DNA from: M55B132 sp964508895
Lineage (GTDB): Bacteria; Bacteroidota; Bacteroidia; Bacteroidales; B18-G4
DNA length: 20,921 nucleotides
Assembly (NCBI GenBank): GCA_964508895.1
Contig: CAZDWF010000063.1
Span: 1 to 20,921 of the forward strand
Direction: 5' to 3'
Numbering within the stretch: the stretch's first letter is position 1; every line of letters begins with the position of its first letter. Below, one piece after another: positions 1 through 7,302 of this stretch. A program made the position numbers and the translations under genes. The notes under the pieces were generated by a model. That model made no database searches. It worked only from the letters and a program-made list of their open reading frames with translations, and was not told the origin of the DNA.

Positions 1-8
1 ATTTGCCA

Positions 9-425
9 ATGAAACTGCTTATTATCAACGGTCCAAATCTTAATTTGCTGGGAAAAAGGGAGACGACAATTTATGGAGGTGTTACTTTTGAAGAATATCT
101 CAAGAAACTCAGAAAACAATTCCCTGATCTTGAAATTGATTGTTTTCAGAGTAATGTTGAAGGTGAGATAATTAATACTATGCAAAAGGTTGACCTATTA
201 TATGATGGTGTAATAATTAACGCAGGTGGTTATTCGCATACATCTGTTTCTATTGGAGATGCTGTAAAAGCCATTGATACTCCTGTTGTTGAGATCCATA
301 TTAGCAACGTTTACCAAAGAGAAGAGTATAGACAGAAATCATTAATAGCTCCGGGAGCGAAAGGGATGATACTTGGGTTTGGAATGGATTCATACAGGCT
401 TGCTGTAGAGAGCTTTTTGATTTAA
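9..425 (+). CDS. aroQ: Type II 3-dehydroquinate dehydratase
   Basis: This enzyme dehydrates 3-dehydroquinate to 3-dehydroshikimate in the cytoplasmic shikimate pathway. The 138-residue length is normal for the dodecameric type II family. The family signatures are all present in order: NGPNLNLLGKRE at residues 8-19, the catalytic tyrosine at Y22, QSNVEGEI at 48-54, INAGGYSHTS at 70-79 (substrate-binding N71 and H77), EIHISN at 95-100 and the arginine-rich segment R104/R108. I start at the ATG at 9, because homologues begin MKLLIINGPN; an in-frame TTG six bases upstream is less likely. The promoter lies outside the window. It converges on the glycosyltransferase gene, and the 63-base spacer holds two copies of CGATTGTCG (431-439, 445-453). 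It is a host housekeeping gene and marks the chromosomal side. Confidence 0.97.
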   Translation: MKLLIINGPNLNLLGKRETTIYGGVTFEEYLKKLRKQFPDLEIDCFQSNVEGEIINTMQKVDLLYDGVIINAGGYSHTSVSIGDAVKAIDTPVVEIHISNVYQREEYRQKSLIAPGAKGMILGFGMDSYRLAVESFLI

Positions 426-488
426 TTGGACGATTGTCGGCTGTCGATTGTCGAAATTCGAACAGATTTCAGATTAATAATCACTCAA

Positions 489-1511
489 TTATTTGGAGAA
501 TTTATCCTGATTTAGTTTGCTGAACTTATTCACCTTCCTGATATAATGATCAACAACAATTGATCCTGAATATATCATTGAAACTTTATTCTGTATAAGT
601 TTTTTGCGTTTGAGCCTGGTTTTATAAAGGGTGCGATAAAAGCTGCCATAAGCCCTGGAAACAGCGTAGAAGTCTTGTATATGCCCTTCCAGCAGAAACT
701 TGAACGAGGCAATTCCATCAAGAATACATCTCATGAGAAATACTCTTTTTTTTCTGCGGTTTGGGAGGTTTTTGTATAAGAGTGTGAGGTTATTCCTGAA
801 ATTAAGATAAGTTTTTTTATAGGATGCTTTCGGGAGGGTGCCACCTCCTATATGATATACTGTTGAAGCCGGACAGACAAAGATTTTGTAGCCATAGTTT
901 TTTAACCTCCAGCAGAAATCTATTTCTTCCATATGGGCAAAAAAATCGGAGTCAAAACCACCGTATTTCATAAAAAGTTCTGCTCTTACAAATAAACAGG
1001 CTCCTGTTGCCCAGAAGACTTCTCTGTTATCATCATACTGGCCATGGTCTTTTTCAATAAATTGAAAAATCCTTCCCCGACAGAATGGATATCCCAGCCT
1101 ATCAATATATCCACCGGAAGCTCCTGCATATTCAAATCTGTCTCTGTCATGGAATGATCTTATTTTGGGCTGGCAGGCACCAATGTCAGGATTATTATCC
1201 ATAAGTTCAATCACAGGATTAATCCAATTGGAAGTCACTTCAATATCAGAATTTAGCAGTATAAAATATTCCGCTTCAACTTTTGCAAGCGCCATATTAT
1301 ATCCTTCAGCAAAACCATAATTCTGATCATTAACAATGATTTTTACCTGCGGAAAATTCTTTTCCAGGAAATCAACGGAATCATCCGTTGAAGCATTGTC
1401 AGCAATAATAATATCAGAGTCATTTGCGCTATGCTCAATAACAGAAGGAAGAAATTCTTCGAGGAATTTTCTCCCGTTCCAGTTTAATATTACTACAGCT
1501 ACTTTACTCAA
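489..1511 (-). CDS. Family 2 glycosyltransferase (rhamnosyltransferase-like)
   Basis: This is a GT-A fold, family 2 glycosyltransferase of 340 residues, probably adding a sugar to a cell-surface glycan at the cytoplasmic face of the inner membrane. The nucleotide-sugar-binding start (VVILNWNGRKFLEEFLPS, residues 6-23) and ADNASTDDS (38-46) are typical. The metal-binding motif is NSD at 87-89, an acidic EEID cluster lies at 195-198, and HIGGGT at 220-225 is the motif seen in WbbL-like rhamnosyltransferases. No membrane span stands out; the C-terminal 80 residues are basic. It is the last gene of a minus-strand operon, 18 bases downstream of the lipid A acyltransferase gene, which fits a role in lipopolysaccharide or a related surface glycan. 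The donor and acceptor sugars cannot be read from the sequence. Confidence 0.92.
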   Translation of the reverse strand: MSKVAVVILNWNGRKFLEEFLPSVIEHSANDSDIIIADNASTDDSVDFLEKNFPQVKIIVNDQNYGFAEGYNMALAKVEAEYFILLNSDIEVTSNWINPVIELMDNNPDIGACQPKIRSFHDRDRFEYAGASGGYIDRLGYPFCRGRIFQFIEKDHGQYDDNREVFWATGACLFVRAELFMKYGGFDSDFFAHMEEIDFCWRLKNYGYKIFVCPASTVYHIGGGTLPKASYKKTYLNFRNNLTLLYKNLPNRRKKRVFLMRCILDGIASFKFLLEGHIQDFYAVSRAYGSFYRTLYKTRLKRKKLIQNKVSMIYSGSIVVDHYIRKVNKFSKLNQDKFSK

Positions 1512-1529
1512 TGTGTGTTTTATGTAAGT

Positions 1530-2426
1530 TTATTTATCAGTTATCGGAATTTGCTGGTTTTCCCTTTTATGTTTCCACCTTCTATGAGACCATAACCAGT
1601 TGTCGGGGTTGCCTCTGATAGATTGTTCGAGTAAATGTACATATTTTTCAGTTATCTCAAACTCTTTGGTACTCCTTGGATCAGATGTGATTGGTTGAAA
1701 AACACATTTATAATGTCCTCTTTTAGTTCTTTGTATATCCATAAACACAACACCCGTATTAAGTGATTTGGACATTTTTTCAATTCCTATAAAAAAAGAA
1801 GTATCCTGGTTAAGGAATTTAAACCAGTATTTACTTCCCCCCTTAGTTGGAGTCTGGTCTGCAACAAAGGCATACATTATAGCCTTGTCTTTGTTTTTGA
1901 CCATCTCTCTGAAAGTGTCTTGCAGATATATAATATGATTTGGTGAGAAACGGTGTCTTAACTTATTCATATAATCATTAAATCTTTTATTAGTCAATGG
2001 CTTAACTATAGCATAGCCTTCTACATCAAACCTTGCACTAAAATAATTTCCCATCCACTCCCAGTTTCCGCAATGGCCCAAGGTAAGCAACACACTTTGG
2101 TTATTATCCAATATCTGTTGAACTATTTCAAAATTTTCTAATGAATACCTTGATAGGATTTGTTTTCTTGTCAGACTCCTGGTTTTAAATACTTCCAGAA
2201 TGATATCTGATAGATTTTGATAGAATTTTCTTCCAATTTTTTCAATTTCTTTCTCACCCTTTTCCGGGAAAGAATTTCTCAGATTATTAAAAACTACTTT
2301 CTTCCTATACTTAAATATATAATATAAGTTAAAGTATAACAGGTCAGAGAGTGCATATAAGAAAGGAAATGGTAATTTAGATATGCACCAGACCATTCCT
2401 TTGAAAAGTAAAAAAACTACTGCCAT
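1530..2426 (-). CDS. Lipid A biosynthesis acyltransferase (LpxL/HtrB family)
   Basis: This is a 298-residue inner-membrane acyltransferase of the LpxL/LpxM/HtrB family, which transfers a secondary acyl chain to a lipid A precursor. The catalytic HX4E motif is seen as GHCGNWEW with H118 and E123. FVADQTP near residues 188-194 is the second conserved block. The hydrophobic N-terminus (about residues 1-35) is the usual membrane anchor. The length matches the family. It sits between the GWxTD gene (74 bases upstream) and the GT2 gene (18 bases downstream) on the same strand. The acyl donor and the position acylated cannot be inferred. It could act on an aminolipid instead, as some Bacteroidota homologues do. 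Confidence 0.92.
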   Translation of the reverse strand: MAVVFLLFKGMVWCISKLPFPFLYALSDLLYFNLYYIFKYRKKVVFNNLRNSFPEKGEKEIEKIGRKFYQNLSDIILEVFKTRSLTRKQILSRYSLENFEIVQQILDNNQSVLLTLGHCGNWEWMGNYFSARFDVEGYAIVKPLTNKRFNDYMNKLRHRFSPNHIIYLQDTFREMVKNKDKAIMYAFVADQTPTKGGSKYWFKFLNQDTSFFIGIEKMSKSLNTGVVFMDIQRTKRGHYKCVFQPITSDPRSTKEFEITEKYVHLLEQSIRGNPDNWLWSHRRWKHKRENQQIPITDK

Positions 2427-2500
2427 GCAAATAACGAATAAGAATTAAACCTATCTGCAAATTAACTCAAAAAAGAAGAGATAAGCACAAATTTTTGATA

Positions 2501-3970
2501 CTATCTTGGGTTATTATAATAATCATTGACTTTAGATCCCCATACATCCGGATAAACATCTTCATCAATGTTGTTAGGATCGTAAATCCTTTTATGTATT
2601 ATAATCTGCCAGCGATAATTTGCAATTTCGCCAATGGCATCAGAGTGAACCAGTTGAAAATTATTAGTAACAATATCTTCAGTATAAAAGACAAACTTTT
2701 TGTTTCTCTGATTATTGGCAAGTGTGTAATACTGCCAGATTTCATAAGGATAAGCTGAGGGCTCGTTATAACTTTCTGAAATTATATTCGGCGGACCGTA
2801 TTTTAGATACACTCTGCCTCTGTCTGTATCATATCCCAATGTGGAAGGGGTGCTGTATATTTTATTAACCTTAGCAACCTGCTCCAGATAGTATGTCCAT
2901 GCAGCTTCAGGATTTAGTTCGTCACGGTTCATCCAAAAGTTGAGGAAGAACCTCTGAGATGTAATAAGATCTGCTTCAGCGAGATTTTCATTAATAAATA
3001 TTTCTTCAAGTTTTGTAGATATTGGTGTAAGGAACCTGAGGAACATTTTTAAAGTATCCTCACTGGTGTATTTCCCAGCAAAAGTATTTTCAATACTCAG
3101 CGCGCCAAGATCAGAAATATCGTAATGGATGTCAGGATTGCTTCTCTGGAAGAAAAGCTGATTGCTTATAACAACAATGTTTTCTTTATTCCTGACTTCC
3201 AGTACCAGGTTATAATTACCCGAAGGTAATTGCCTGATATCAAAGGAACCCATTATAGGTACAACTTCTTTTGTTTCCATTCTCTTTATCGCTATAAATT
3301 CAGTAAGCGTGTTTTTTGTCTCAAAAGATTCGATGTAATACTTCAATAGAAACTTGCCATCTTCACCAAATGATTTATTAGCATAATACAGTTCGGTATA
3401 AAATGTCATTTTTTCTATTTGCTGAGGATAAAAATTATTTACGAAAGGGATTATATCGTAGCCACTTTTTGAAATCTTGCTATGGTCACTACTGCTAAAT
3501 GCATCCTGTACCAGTTCTATTCCTGAAAAACCAATTTTATCTTTTTGATAATCAATAATAACCGGCTCAGTAGTAATATAAGGTTGCAGGTCGGCATTTT
3601 GATCTGACATGATTATTTCCATATCGTATTTACCATTGGGAAGAAGATATCGTTGCTGATCTATGAAATCCATGTTGGTTTGGGTGGTGTCACCTACTTC
3701 AGGACTTAGAAGCTCGTATTTTGCAAAGTCGACAATTTCCTCTCCCTGTCGGAAGATAATGGTTATATCAACACATCCCTGATATTTGCCATTATCATTC
3801 TGTACAAATTTAACTGTTTCACCAACTATAGCTATATATGTTTCTATATATGGGCCATCAATGGGCGAATAAAATGTGGTATAAGAAAGGAAGGCTTTTA
3901 GATTTTCACTTTTGATTTGTGGGGTAATAAATAATAATGTGAGGATAATAGGTATTAATAATTTTTTCAT
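2501..3970 (-). CDS. GWxTD domain-containing secreted protein
   Basis: This is a 489-residue protein with a signal peptide (KK followed by a hydrophobic stretch, residues 1-20) and two broad beta-rich regions, followed by the C-terminal GWxTD domain typical of Bacteroidota. The signature appears as GYDTDRGRVYLKYGPP at 379-394, with tyrosine in place of tryptophan. It is preceded by FLNFWMNRDELNP (342-354) and followed by YPYEIWQYY (408-416), which are the other conserved blocks of this family. The family is common but its biochemical role is unknown; location is presumably periplasm or outer membrane. No lipobox cysteine is visible after the signal segment. It is the first gene of the minus-strand operon leading into the acyltransferase and glycosyltransferase, which hints at envelope biogenesis. 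Confidence 0.92.
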   Translation of the reverse strand: MKKLLIPIILTLLFITPQIKSENLKAFLSYTTFYSPIDGPYIETYIAIVGETVKFVQNDNGKYQGCVDITIIFRQGEEIVDFAKYELLSPEVGDTTQTNMDFIDQQRYLLPNGKYDMEIIMSDQNADLQPYITTEPVIIDYQKDKIGFSGIELVQDAFSSSDHSKISKSGYDIIPFVNNFYPQQIEKMTFYTELYYANKSFGEDGKFLLKYYIESFETKNTLTEFIAIKRMETKEVVPIMGSFDIRQLPSGNYNLVLEVRNKENIVVISNQLFFQRSNPDIHYDISDLGALSIENTFAGKYTSEDTLKMFLRFLTPISTKLEEIFINENLAEADLITSQRFFLNFWMNRDELNPEAAWTYYLEQVAKVNKIYSTPSTLGYDTDRGRVYLKYGPPNIISESYNEPSAYPYEIWQYYTLANNQRNKKFVFYTEDIVTNNFQLVHSDAIGEIANYRWQIIIHKRIYDPNNIDEDVYPDVWGSKVNDYYNNPR

Positions 3971-4176
3971 GTCTGTATAATTTTAAAATACAATCGTCAG
4001 AAACATCTAAAATTTAAAAGCTAATTAATCATAAATGTTCCCAGGCGATAAATAGGTTTTAATTTCGCTAAAAATTTAAATTCTACTACAAAATTATGAA
4101 AATATTAGGAGATGTCAATGCTAAATCAGTTAACGGCTATTAAGGTTCAGTTTAAGGCAAGAACCACGGTGTGGAT
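3971..4176. other. AT-rich intergenic stretch upstream of the GWxTD operon
   Basis: About 200 bases without a credible gene. It should contain the promoter of the minus-strand envelope operon, but I cannot point to a convincing TTG / TAnnTTTG pair. Together with the repeats and gap to its right it forms a gene-free zone reaching 4888. Confidence 0.5.
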
Positions 4177-4211
4177 TAACGAATAACGAATAACGAATAA
4201 CGAGTAACGAA
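4177..4211. repeat. Heptamer tandem repeat, five TAACGAA units
   Basis: Five consecutive 7-base units TAACGAA; the fourth reads TAACGAG. It lies in host intergenic DNA. Short tandem arrays of this kind are frequent between genes in some Bacteroidota, and nothing suggests a coding role. Confidence 0.85.
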
Positions 4212-4371
4212 GTCAGAAGGTGGTGCTGTTCGCCAACTTTAAATACATTAGAATTCAGACAAAAGACTTCAGACAATGGAATTCTGAAATGGCTCAACTT
4301 GCAAGTGGCCATTCAAATGTCAGGTCTTAAATCGCAAATAAATTTCAAATTAAAAACTGAACATTGACAAT

Positions 4372-4391
4372 CCTGCCTGCCGGCAGGCAGG
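4372..4391. repeat. Perfect 20-base GC-rich palindrome (REP-like)
   Basis: A perfect palindrome built of CCTGCCTGCC and its reverse complement GGCAGGCAGG with no loop. It is strikingly GC-rich within AT-rich spacer. Palindromes of this sort are dispersed in many genomes as repetitive extragenic elements; whether it is repeated elsewhere in this genome cannot be seen here. Confidence 0.7.
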
Positions 4392-4455
4392 TGACAATTA
4401 ATTGTGGGGATTGCTAACGCGATCACAAGGGGTGGGTTCTTGCAAAACAAAAAAT

Positions 4456-4510
4456 ACACCCACAAGGGGTAATTTTCTATTCAAAAGAATTTATACACAA
4501 ACAAGTTTGG
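4456..4510. repeat. 55-base direct repeat, left copy, abutting the assembly gap
   Basis: Identical at every base to 4611-4665. It ends exactly at the first N. A repeat of exactly 55 bases touching both sides of a gap is the pattern left when a de Bruijn assembler working at k = 55 leaves two contigs overlapping by one k-mer and the scaffolder pads the join, so it may be a single genomic copy counted twice. Confidence 0.85.
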
Positions 4511-4610
4511 NNNNNNNNNNNNNNNNNNNNNNNNNNNNNNNNNNNNNNNNNNNNNNNNNNNNNNNNNNNNNNNNNNNNNNNNNNNNNNNNNNNNNNNNNN
4601 NNNNNNNNNN
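4511..4610. other. Scaffold gap of 100 N
   Basis: Exactly 100 unknown bases, a standard placeholder length, so the real distance is not known and may be zero or negative. Confidence 0.99.
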
Positions 4611-4665
4611 ACACCCACAAGGGGTAATTTTCTATTCAAAAGAATTTATACACAAACAAGTTTGG
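4611..4665. repeat. 55-base direct repeat, right copy
   Basis: Identical to 4456-4510 and starts at the first base after the gap. Its right end runs into the inverted repeat described at 4636-4680. Confidence 0.85.
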
Positions 4666-4680
4666 CATAAATTCTTTTGA
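4636..4680. repeat. 14-base inverted repeat with a nested 5-base stem
   Basis: Perfect arms TCAAAAGAATTTAT (4636-4649) and ATAAATTCTTTTGA (4667-4680) enclose a 17-base loop that itself contains CAAAC-AA-GTTTG (4653-4664). It could be a cruciform, a recombinase or regulator binding site, or a terminator remnant. It lies just outside the inferred attachment site, so it is probably host DNA. Confidence 0.65.
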
Positions 4681-4688
4681 ACAAAAAA

Positions 4689-4708
4689 AATCCCGCTCAC
4701 GCGGGATT
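4689..4708 (-). terminator. Intrinsic terminator, probably of a tRNA-Ser transcript
   Basis: The stem AATCCCGC / GCGGGATT has a TCAC loop. It is followed on the minus strand by eight T (A8 on the plus strand, within 4683-4690) and preceded by a T-rich run, so it could work both ways. It lies just downstream of the tRNA-Ser-like 3' end at 4724-4740 when read on the minus strand, as expected for the terminator of the original host tRNA. Confidence 0.75.
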
Positions 4709-4740
4709 GTATTTTTTGTTTTGCGGAGGAAGAGGGAGTG
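4709..4740 (-). other. Putative attachment site: 3' end of a tRNA-Ser gene
   Basis: Read on the minus strand, 4740 to 4709 gives CACTCCCTCTTCCTCCGC followed by AAAACAAAAAATAC. CCCTC looks like the 3' side of a T stem, TTCCTCC like the 3' acceptor strand, and G the discriminator, as in a serine tRNA starting GGAGGAA. The rest of a tRNA is missing, and the GTTCGA T-loop is not present. A tRNA 3' fragment next to a tRNA terminator, with viral genes on the other side, is what integration into a tRNA leaves at the end away from the intact tRNA. That would put the integrated element to the right. The 16 bases at 4709-4724 also occur inverted at 4442-4457. This is an inference from partial resemblance. 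Confidence 0.5.
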
Positions 4741-4888
4741 AAAAATGACTCCCTTTGATTTTTTAACATTTTGATTATTAGCTTGTAAAACATATAACAA
4801 TTTTGATAATTGCACCTTTATTGTGACGAATCTGTGACGGTTTAATCTTCTGAATATCTATTCTTATGTATCTAGCTCGATTTTGATA

Positions 4889-5533
4889 TTATTTCGTCCC
4901 TATCGTATCAATTGTATAAGTTTTTTGTTTTTTGAGTTTTTCTTCTATTGTTGCTTTATCCTTATTCAATGTTTCACTTATAATGCGAGAATTCCAAGTC
5001 ATAAAAAGTGATTTGATATTAATATATCCTTCTTTTCGTACTGCAAGTGCGGGAAGTAATAACTTAACCGATTTAACATATATATTTCCTAATGTTCTAA
5101 ATCCAACAATATCAGATGCAACCCCAGATACAAAATAAACCGAAAAACCTTCTATATAGTTCAAAACAGTACTTACTTCTTCAATACATTCATCGATGAC
5201 TTTATTGAGAGCGTCATTTTCCATGAATGCTTTAACTTTAATTATTTCTGGCTCAATTATTATTTCTGACTTTGTAAAAAATTCAAGATTCTTTTCTTCA
5301 ATTATTTCATCCAAATTGTTTAATAATGGAATTATTTTTTCAACATAATATTTACATTGTTCAGCCGCAATTGTGAAGGACTCTCGCTTTGACTGTATTT
5401 TCCTAGTCTCTCTCGTTTCCTTTAATTGATATGCAGCAATCTTAATCTGTTTGAGGCCATAAAATGCAACTAAGACAAGAGCTGGTGCACTCAAGTAATA
5501 TATTATTTCTATAATACTTCTAAATGTTACCAT
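4889..5533 (-). CDS. Membrane-anchored hypothetical protein (DUF4760-like)
   Basis: A 214-residue protein with one N-terminal membrane span (about residues 9-26, YYLSAPALVLVAFYGL) followed by a charged, mostly helical cytoplasmic part. The pattern of a short N-terminal span followed by a KxTREx helix resembles DUF4760-type proteins often found in prophages, but I cannot confirm that. It is the outermost gene of the inferred prophage, 48 bases downstream of the XRE repressor on the same strand, so it is probably expressed in the lysogen. Genes in this position commonly encode superinfection exclusion or other lysogenic-conversion functions. AT content is high and GATC is nearly absent, unlike the rightward viral genes. 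Confidence 0.75.
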   Translation of the reverse strand: MVTFRSIIEIIYYLSAPALVLVAFYGLKQIKIAAYQLKETRETRKIQSKRESFTIAAEQCKYYVEKIIPLLNNLDEIIEEKNLEFFTKSEIIIEPEIIKVKAFMENDALNKVIDECIEEVSTVLNYIEGFSVYFVSGVASDIVGFRTLGNIYVKSVKLLLPALAVRKEGYINIKSLFMTWNSRIISETLNKDKATIEEKLKKQKTYTIDTIGTK

Positions 5534-5581
5534 GTTGTTTGGTTTTAGGTAAAGGACGATTTTGAAATATTAAAAAAAGAA

Positions 5582-5884
5582 TTATTCTTTATCAAGCTTT
5601 CTCTTGACATCTAAGATATTCTCTAAAATTTTCTCTAAAAGTTCACGATCTGTTAATCCAAAGCTTGGTTTTGTATCTTTTAATAATTCTGAATCTTCTT
5701 TAAATAATTCGGAAATTTCAACTTCTAAAGTTTCGCAAATTTTTAAGATTATAGAAACCTTAAGACTATCCATTCTTAAAGCTTTATGAAATCCCTGTTC
5801 TGACATACCAACCTTAATTGCTAAATCCTTAAGCTTAATTTTTTTCTTTTTTGCTATTTCCTTTATGTTGCTGATATACTGCAT
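5582..5884 (-). CDS. XRE-family helix-turn-helix repressor
   Basis: A 100-residue DNA-binding protein. Residues 6-60 form a Cro/C1-type helix-turn-helix (KLKDLAIKVGMSEQGFHKAL at 17-36, then KVSIILKICETLEVEISELF). The C-terminal 35 residues are charged and probably a dimerising helix; there is no LexA-like protease domain. It is divergent from the rightward early genes with 136 bases between, and the space contains repeated operator-like sites and a promoter, which is the layout of a temperate-phage switch. It is therefore the likely lysogeny repressor. The lack of an autoproteolysis domain means induction would need another route, such as an antirepressor. Confidence 0.85.
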   Translation of the reverse strand: MQYISNIKEIAKKKKIKLKDLAIKVGMSEQGFHKALRMDSLKVSIILKICETLEVEISELFKEDSELLKDTKPSFGLTDRELLEKILENILDVKRKLDKE

Positions 5885-5891
5885 GATATAA

Positions 5892-5963
5892 GTTTCATGA
5901 TTGCATTAAATGAAACATTCGACTTATTATACTTGACAATGACGAAACTTTCGATTAGTTTTG
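5892..5963 (+). promoter_or_regulatory. Early promoter overlapped by repressor operators
   Basis: Contains TTG (5933-5935, within TTGACA), 20 bases, then TAGTTTTG (5956-5963), a good match to the Bacteroidota TTG / TAnnTTTG promoter, pointing right. Overlapping sites are GTTTCAT (5892-5898) facing ATGAAAC (5910-5916), and two direct copies of GAAACWTTCGA at 5912-5922 and 5944-5954; the second is part of the palindrome CGAAACTTTCG (5943-5953). The second copy sits between the two promoter elements, so a bound repressor would block it. Confidence 0.6.
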
Positions 5964-6020
5964 TATTCCATAATTGCATTCTAATATACAAAAATACAAT
6001 CTTAATACCGTAATCCTATT

Positions 6021-6257
6021 ATGAATTCCGTAACTTCTAATCAAACCTACCTGGATAAAAGAATAGAAACCTTCAAATTTCACTACATCCAGGAGTACCT
6101 CAGGGGCATCCGTCCAACCTTAATTGTTGAGGCAATCAGTAAGAAATACATTGTGGCACCACAAACCATTCGGGACAACATACGTCCAGAAACTCTTAAA
6201 GAAGAGATAAGGGCTGGTAAACACAAAATAGATCCGAATTATCAATCAATACTATAA
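6021..6257 (+). CDS. Small hypothetical early protein
   Basis: A 78-residue soluble protein, the first gene of the rightward early module and so the first under the switch promoter. The middle (RPTLIVEAISKKYIVAPQTIRDNI, about residues 31-54) has the helix-turn-helix-like spacing of a short DNA-binding domain (an isoleucine-rich helix, turn, then APQTIRDNI as a recognition helix), but no family is recognised. It is only three bases from the next gene, so the two are probably translationally coupled. A regulator role is plausible from position; this is inference. Confidence 0.75.
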   Translation: MNSVTSNQTYLDKRIETFKFHYIQEYLRGIRPTLIVEAISKKYIVAPQTIRDNIRPETLKEEIRAGKHKIDPNYQSIL

Positions 6258-6260
6258 ACT

Positions 6261-6794
6261 ATGAAAGCAATTAAAGAAAGACTATTTAACCTCAGTATAG
6301 AAGCGGAAGCTTATGATCTGATGTTATTTAAATTAGTTAATGAAATTTCAAAATTATCTGATGGAGATCCTAAGTATAATCTCAATATTTTGAAATACGA
6401 AGCCACGATCAGAAAGATCGAACATATTATACCTGAAATTAAGGATCTTGAAAATGCATTAAGGATCTGCAAGATCGTTTTAAATTATTTTAAGCTTACA
6501 CCACAGCAACTTGTCTCAAAGACTAATAAATGGGATATATCACATCCAAGATATATTCTTTTTCATTTTCTTAAACTCCATTGCAATTTCACTTATACTT
6601 TCCTGGCAGAAACATTCCAAAAACACACAAGCACTGTCCAGGTTGGTTGTCGTAAGATCGAGAGATTCTTAGAGGGCAGGGATAGGTACATAACCATGTG
6701 TATTAACGACCTAACTCCACTGATCAACTTAGATTGTAATAATGCAATTAAAGATAAGCCTGTCAAAAAAAGGATCAAAGAGCTCGCAGCGTAA
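6261..6794 (+). CDS. DnaA domain IV-like DNA-binding protein
   Basis: A 177-residue protein without an AAA+ ATPase. Residues about 70-140 resemble the C-terminal DNA-binding domain of DnaA: a buried first helix (LTPQQLVSKT, 79-88), then HPRYILFHFLK (95-105) in place of the usual R..AMYL helix, and the signature recognition helix HTSTVQVGCRKIE (122-134), compare HTTVLHACRKIE in DnaA. The N-terminal 70 residues are helical and charged. In DnaA this domain reads the DnaA box (TTATNCACA). A virus-encoded stand-alone version may act as replication initiator, helicase loader or regulator by binding related boxes. TTATCA-type repeats at 12.3-12.8 kb are candidate targets. It lies upstream of the SF3 helicase in the same direction. 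Confidence 0.72.
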   Translation: MKAIKERLFNLSIEAEAYDLMLFKLVNEISKLSDGDPKYNLNILKYEATIRKIEHIIPEIKDLENALRICKIVLNYFKLTPQQLVSKTNKWDISHPRYILFHFLKLHCNFTYTFLAETFQKHTSTVQVGCRKIERFLEGRDRYITMCINDLTPLINLDCNNAIKDKPVKKRIKELAA

Positions 6795-6921
6795 CGATGT
6801 GATGACACCTGATCCTAAAGAGCTCGAGATCCGGATCCGGGTCCGCAGGCTATCGAGTGAATTGAAGATTAAATCAAAAAAATAGCATTTAACGCTAATT
6901 AATTTACATAAAACACAAATT
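6795..6921. promoter_or_regulatory. Intergenic segment with GC-rich palindromic motif
   Basis: This 127-base spacer inside the early module contains GCTCGAGATCCGGATCCGG (6822-6840), itself made of overlapping XhoI- and BamHI-like palindromes. A close relative, GCTCGATCTCCGGATCCAGG, is found at 8049-8068 upstream of the SF3 helicase. No clear promoter is visible. It may be a shared regulator site. Confidence 0.4.
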
Positions 6922-7302
6922 ATGACAATTATAAAATCAATCAAAAAAGAAAAACGTCCTGAGAATACCATTATCAAGATCGACGAAAATCTAAATTTGT
7001 TTCAACCGGTGATCAATGGGATCCCATTATCTTGCAGAATGGCTGGAATAATTTTCTTCCAGGGGAAAACCGCCATTGGCCAGGTAGTTCCAGTAGTCCA
7101 AAATGTACCCTGTTCAACAGATTGTCCGTTTTTAGAATTTATCGCTTGTTATAATGGTCAGGACATCTACTCAAACTCAAGCCCCGATAGTGTATACATA
7201 GTATTTAATTGTACAAGTAAGACAATTAAAAAACATATAGATGTTGCTGACATTGATTCTGAAGTTTTTAATGTGCTGACTCTTGTTCTAAATCCTTCAT
7301 AA
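6922..7302 (+). CDS. Hypothetical early protein with four cysteines
   Basis: A 126-residue protein, not recognised. It has a basic N-terminus, then a beta-rich body. C38 and the closely spaced cysteines in PCSTDCPFLEFIAC (about residues 63-76) could bind a metal or form a small folded knuckle. There is no signal peptide or membrane span. It overlaps the next gene by one base (TAATG), which implies coupled translation. Its placement among replication genes suggests a role in DNA metabolism or takeover, with nothing firmer. Confidence 0.72.
   Translation: MTIIKSIKKEKRPENTIIKIDENLNLFQPVINGIPLSCRMAGIIFFQGKTAIGQVVPVVQNVPCSTDCPFLEFIACYNGQDIYSNSSPDSVYIVFNCTSKTIKKHIDVADIDSEVFNVLTLVLNPS

Noticed and set aside
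4130..4312. A 60-residue minus-strand open frame
   Set aside because: It runs through the TAACGAA heptamer array, has no family-like composition and no neighbour coupling; it is a chance frame in spacer.
4402..4680. Open frame spanning the N gap
   Set aside because: Its middle is undefined and both ends encode the same repeat, so it is a product of the gap and the 55-base repeat.
4636..4680. dif/XerCD recombination site
   Set aside because: The arms are 14 bases with a 17-base loop, unlike the 11-6-11 dif layout, and the bases do not match known dif cores.
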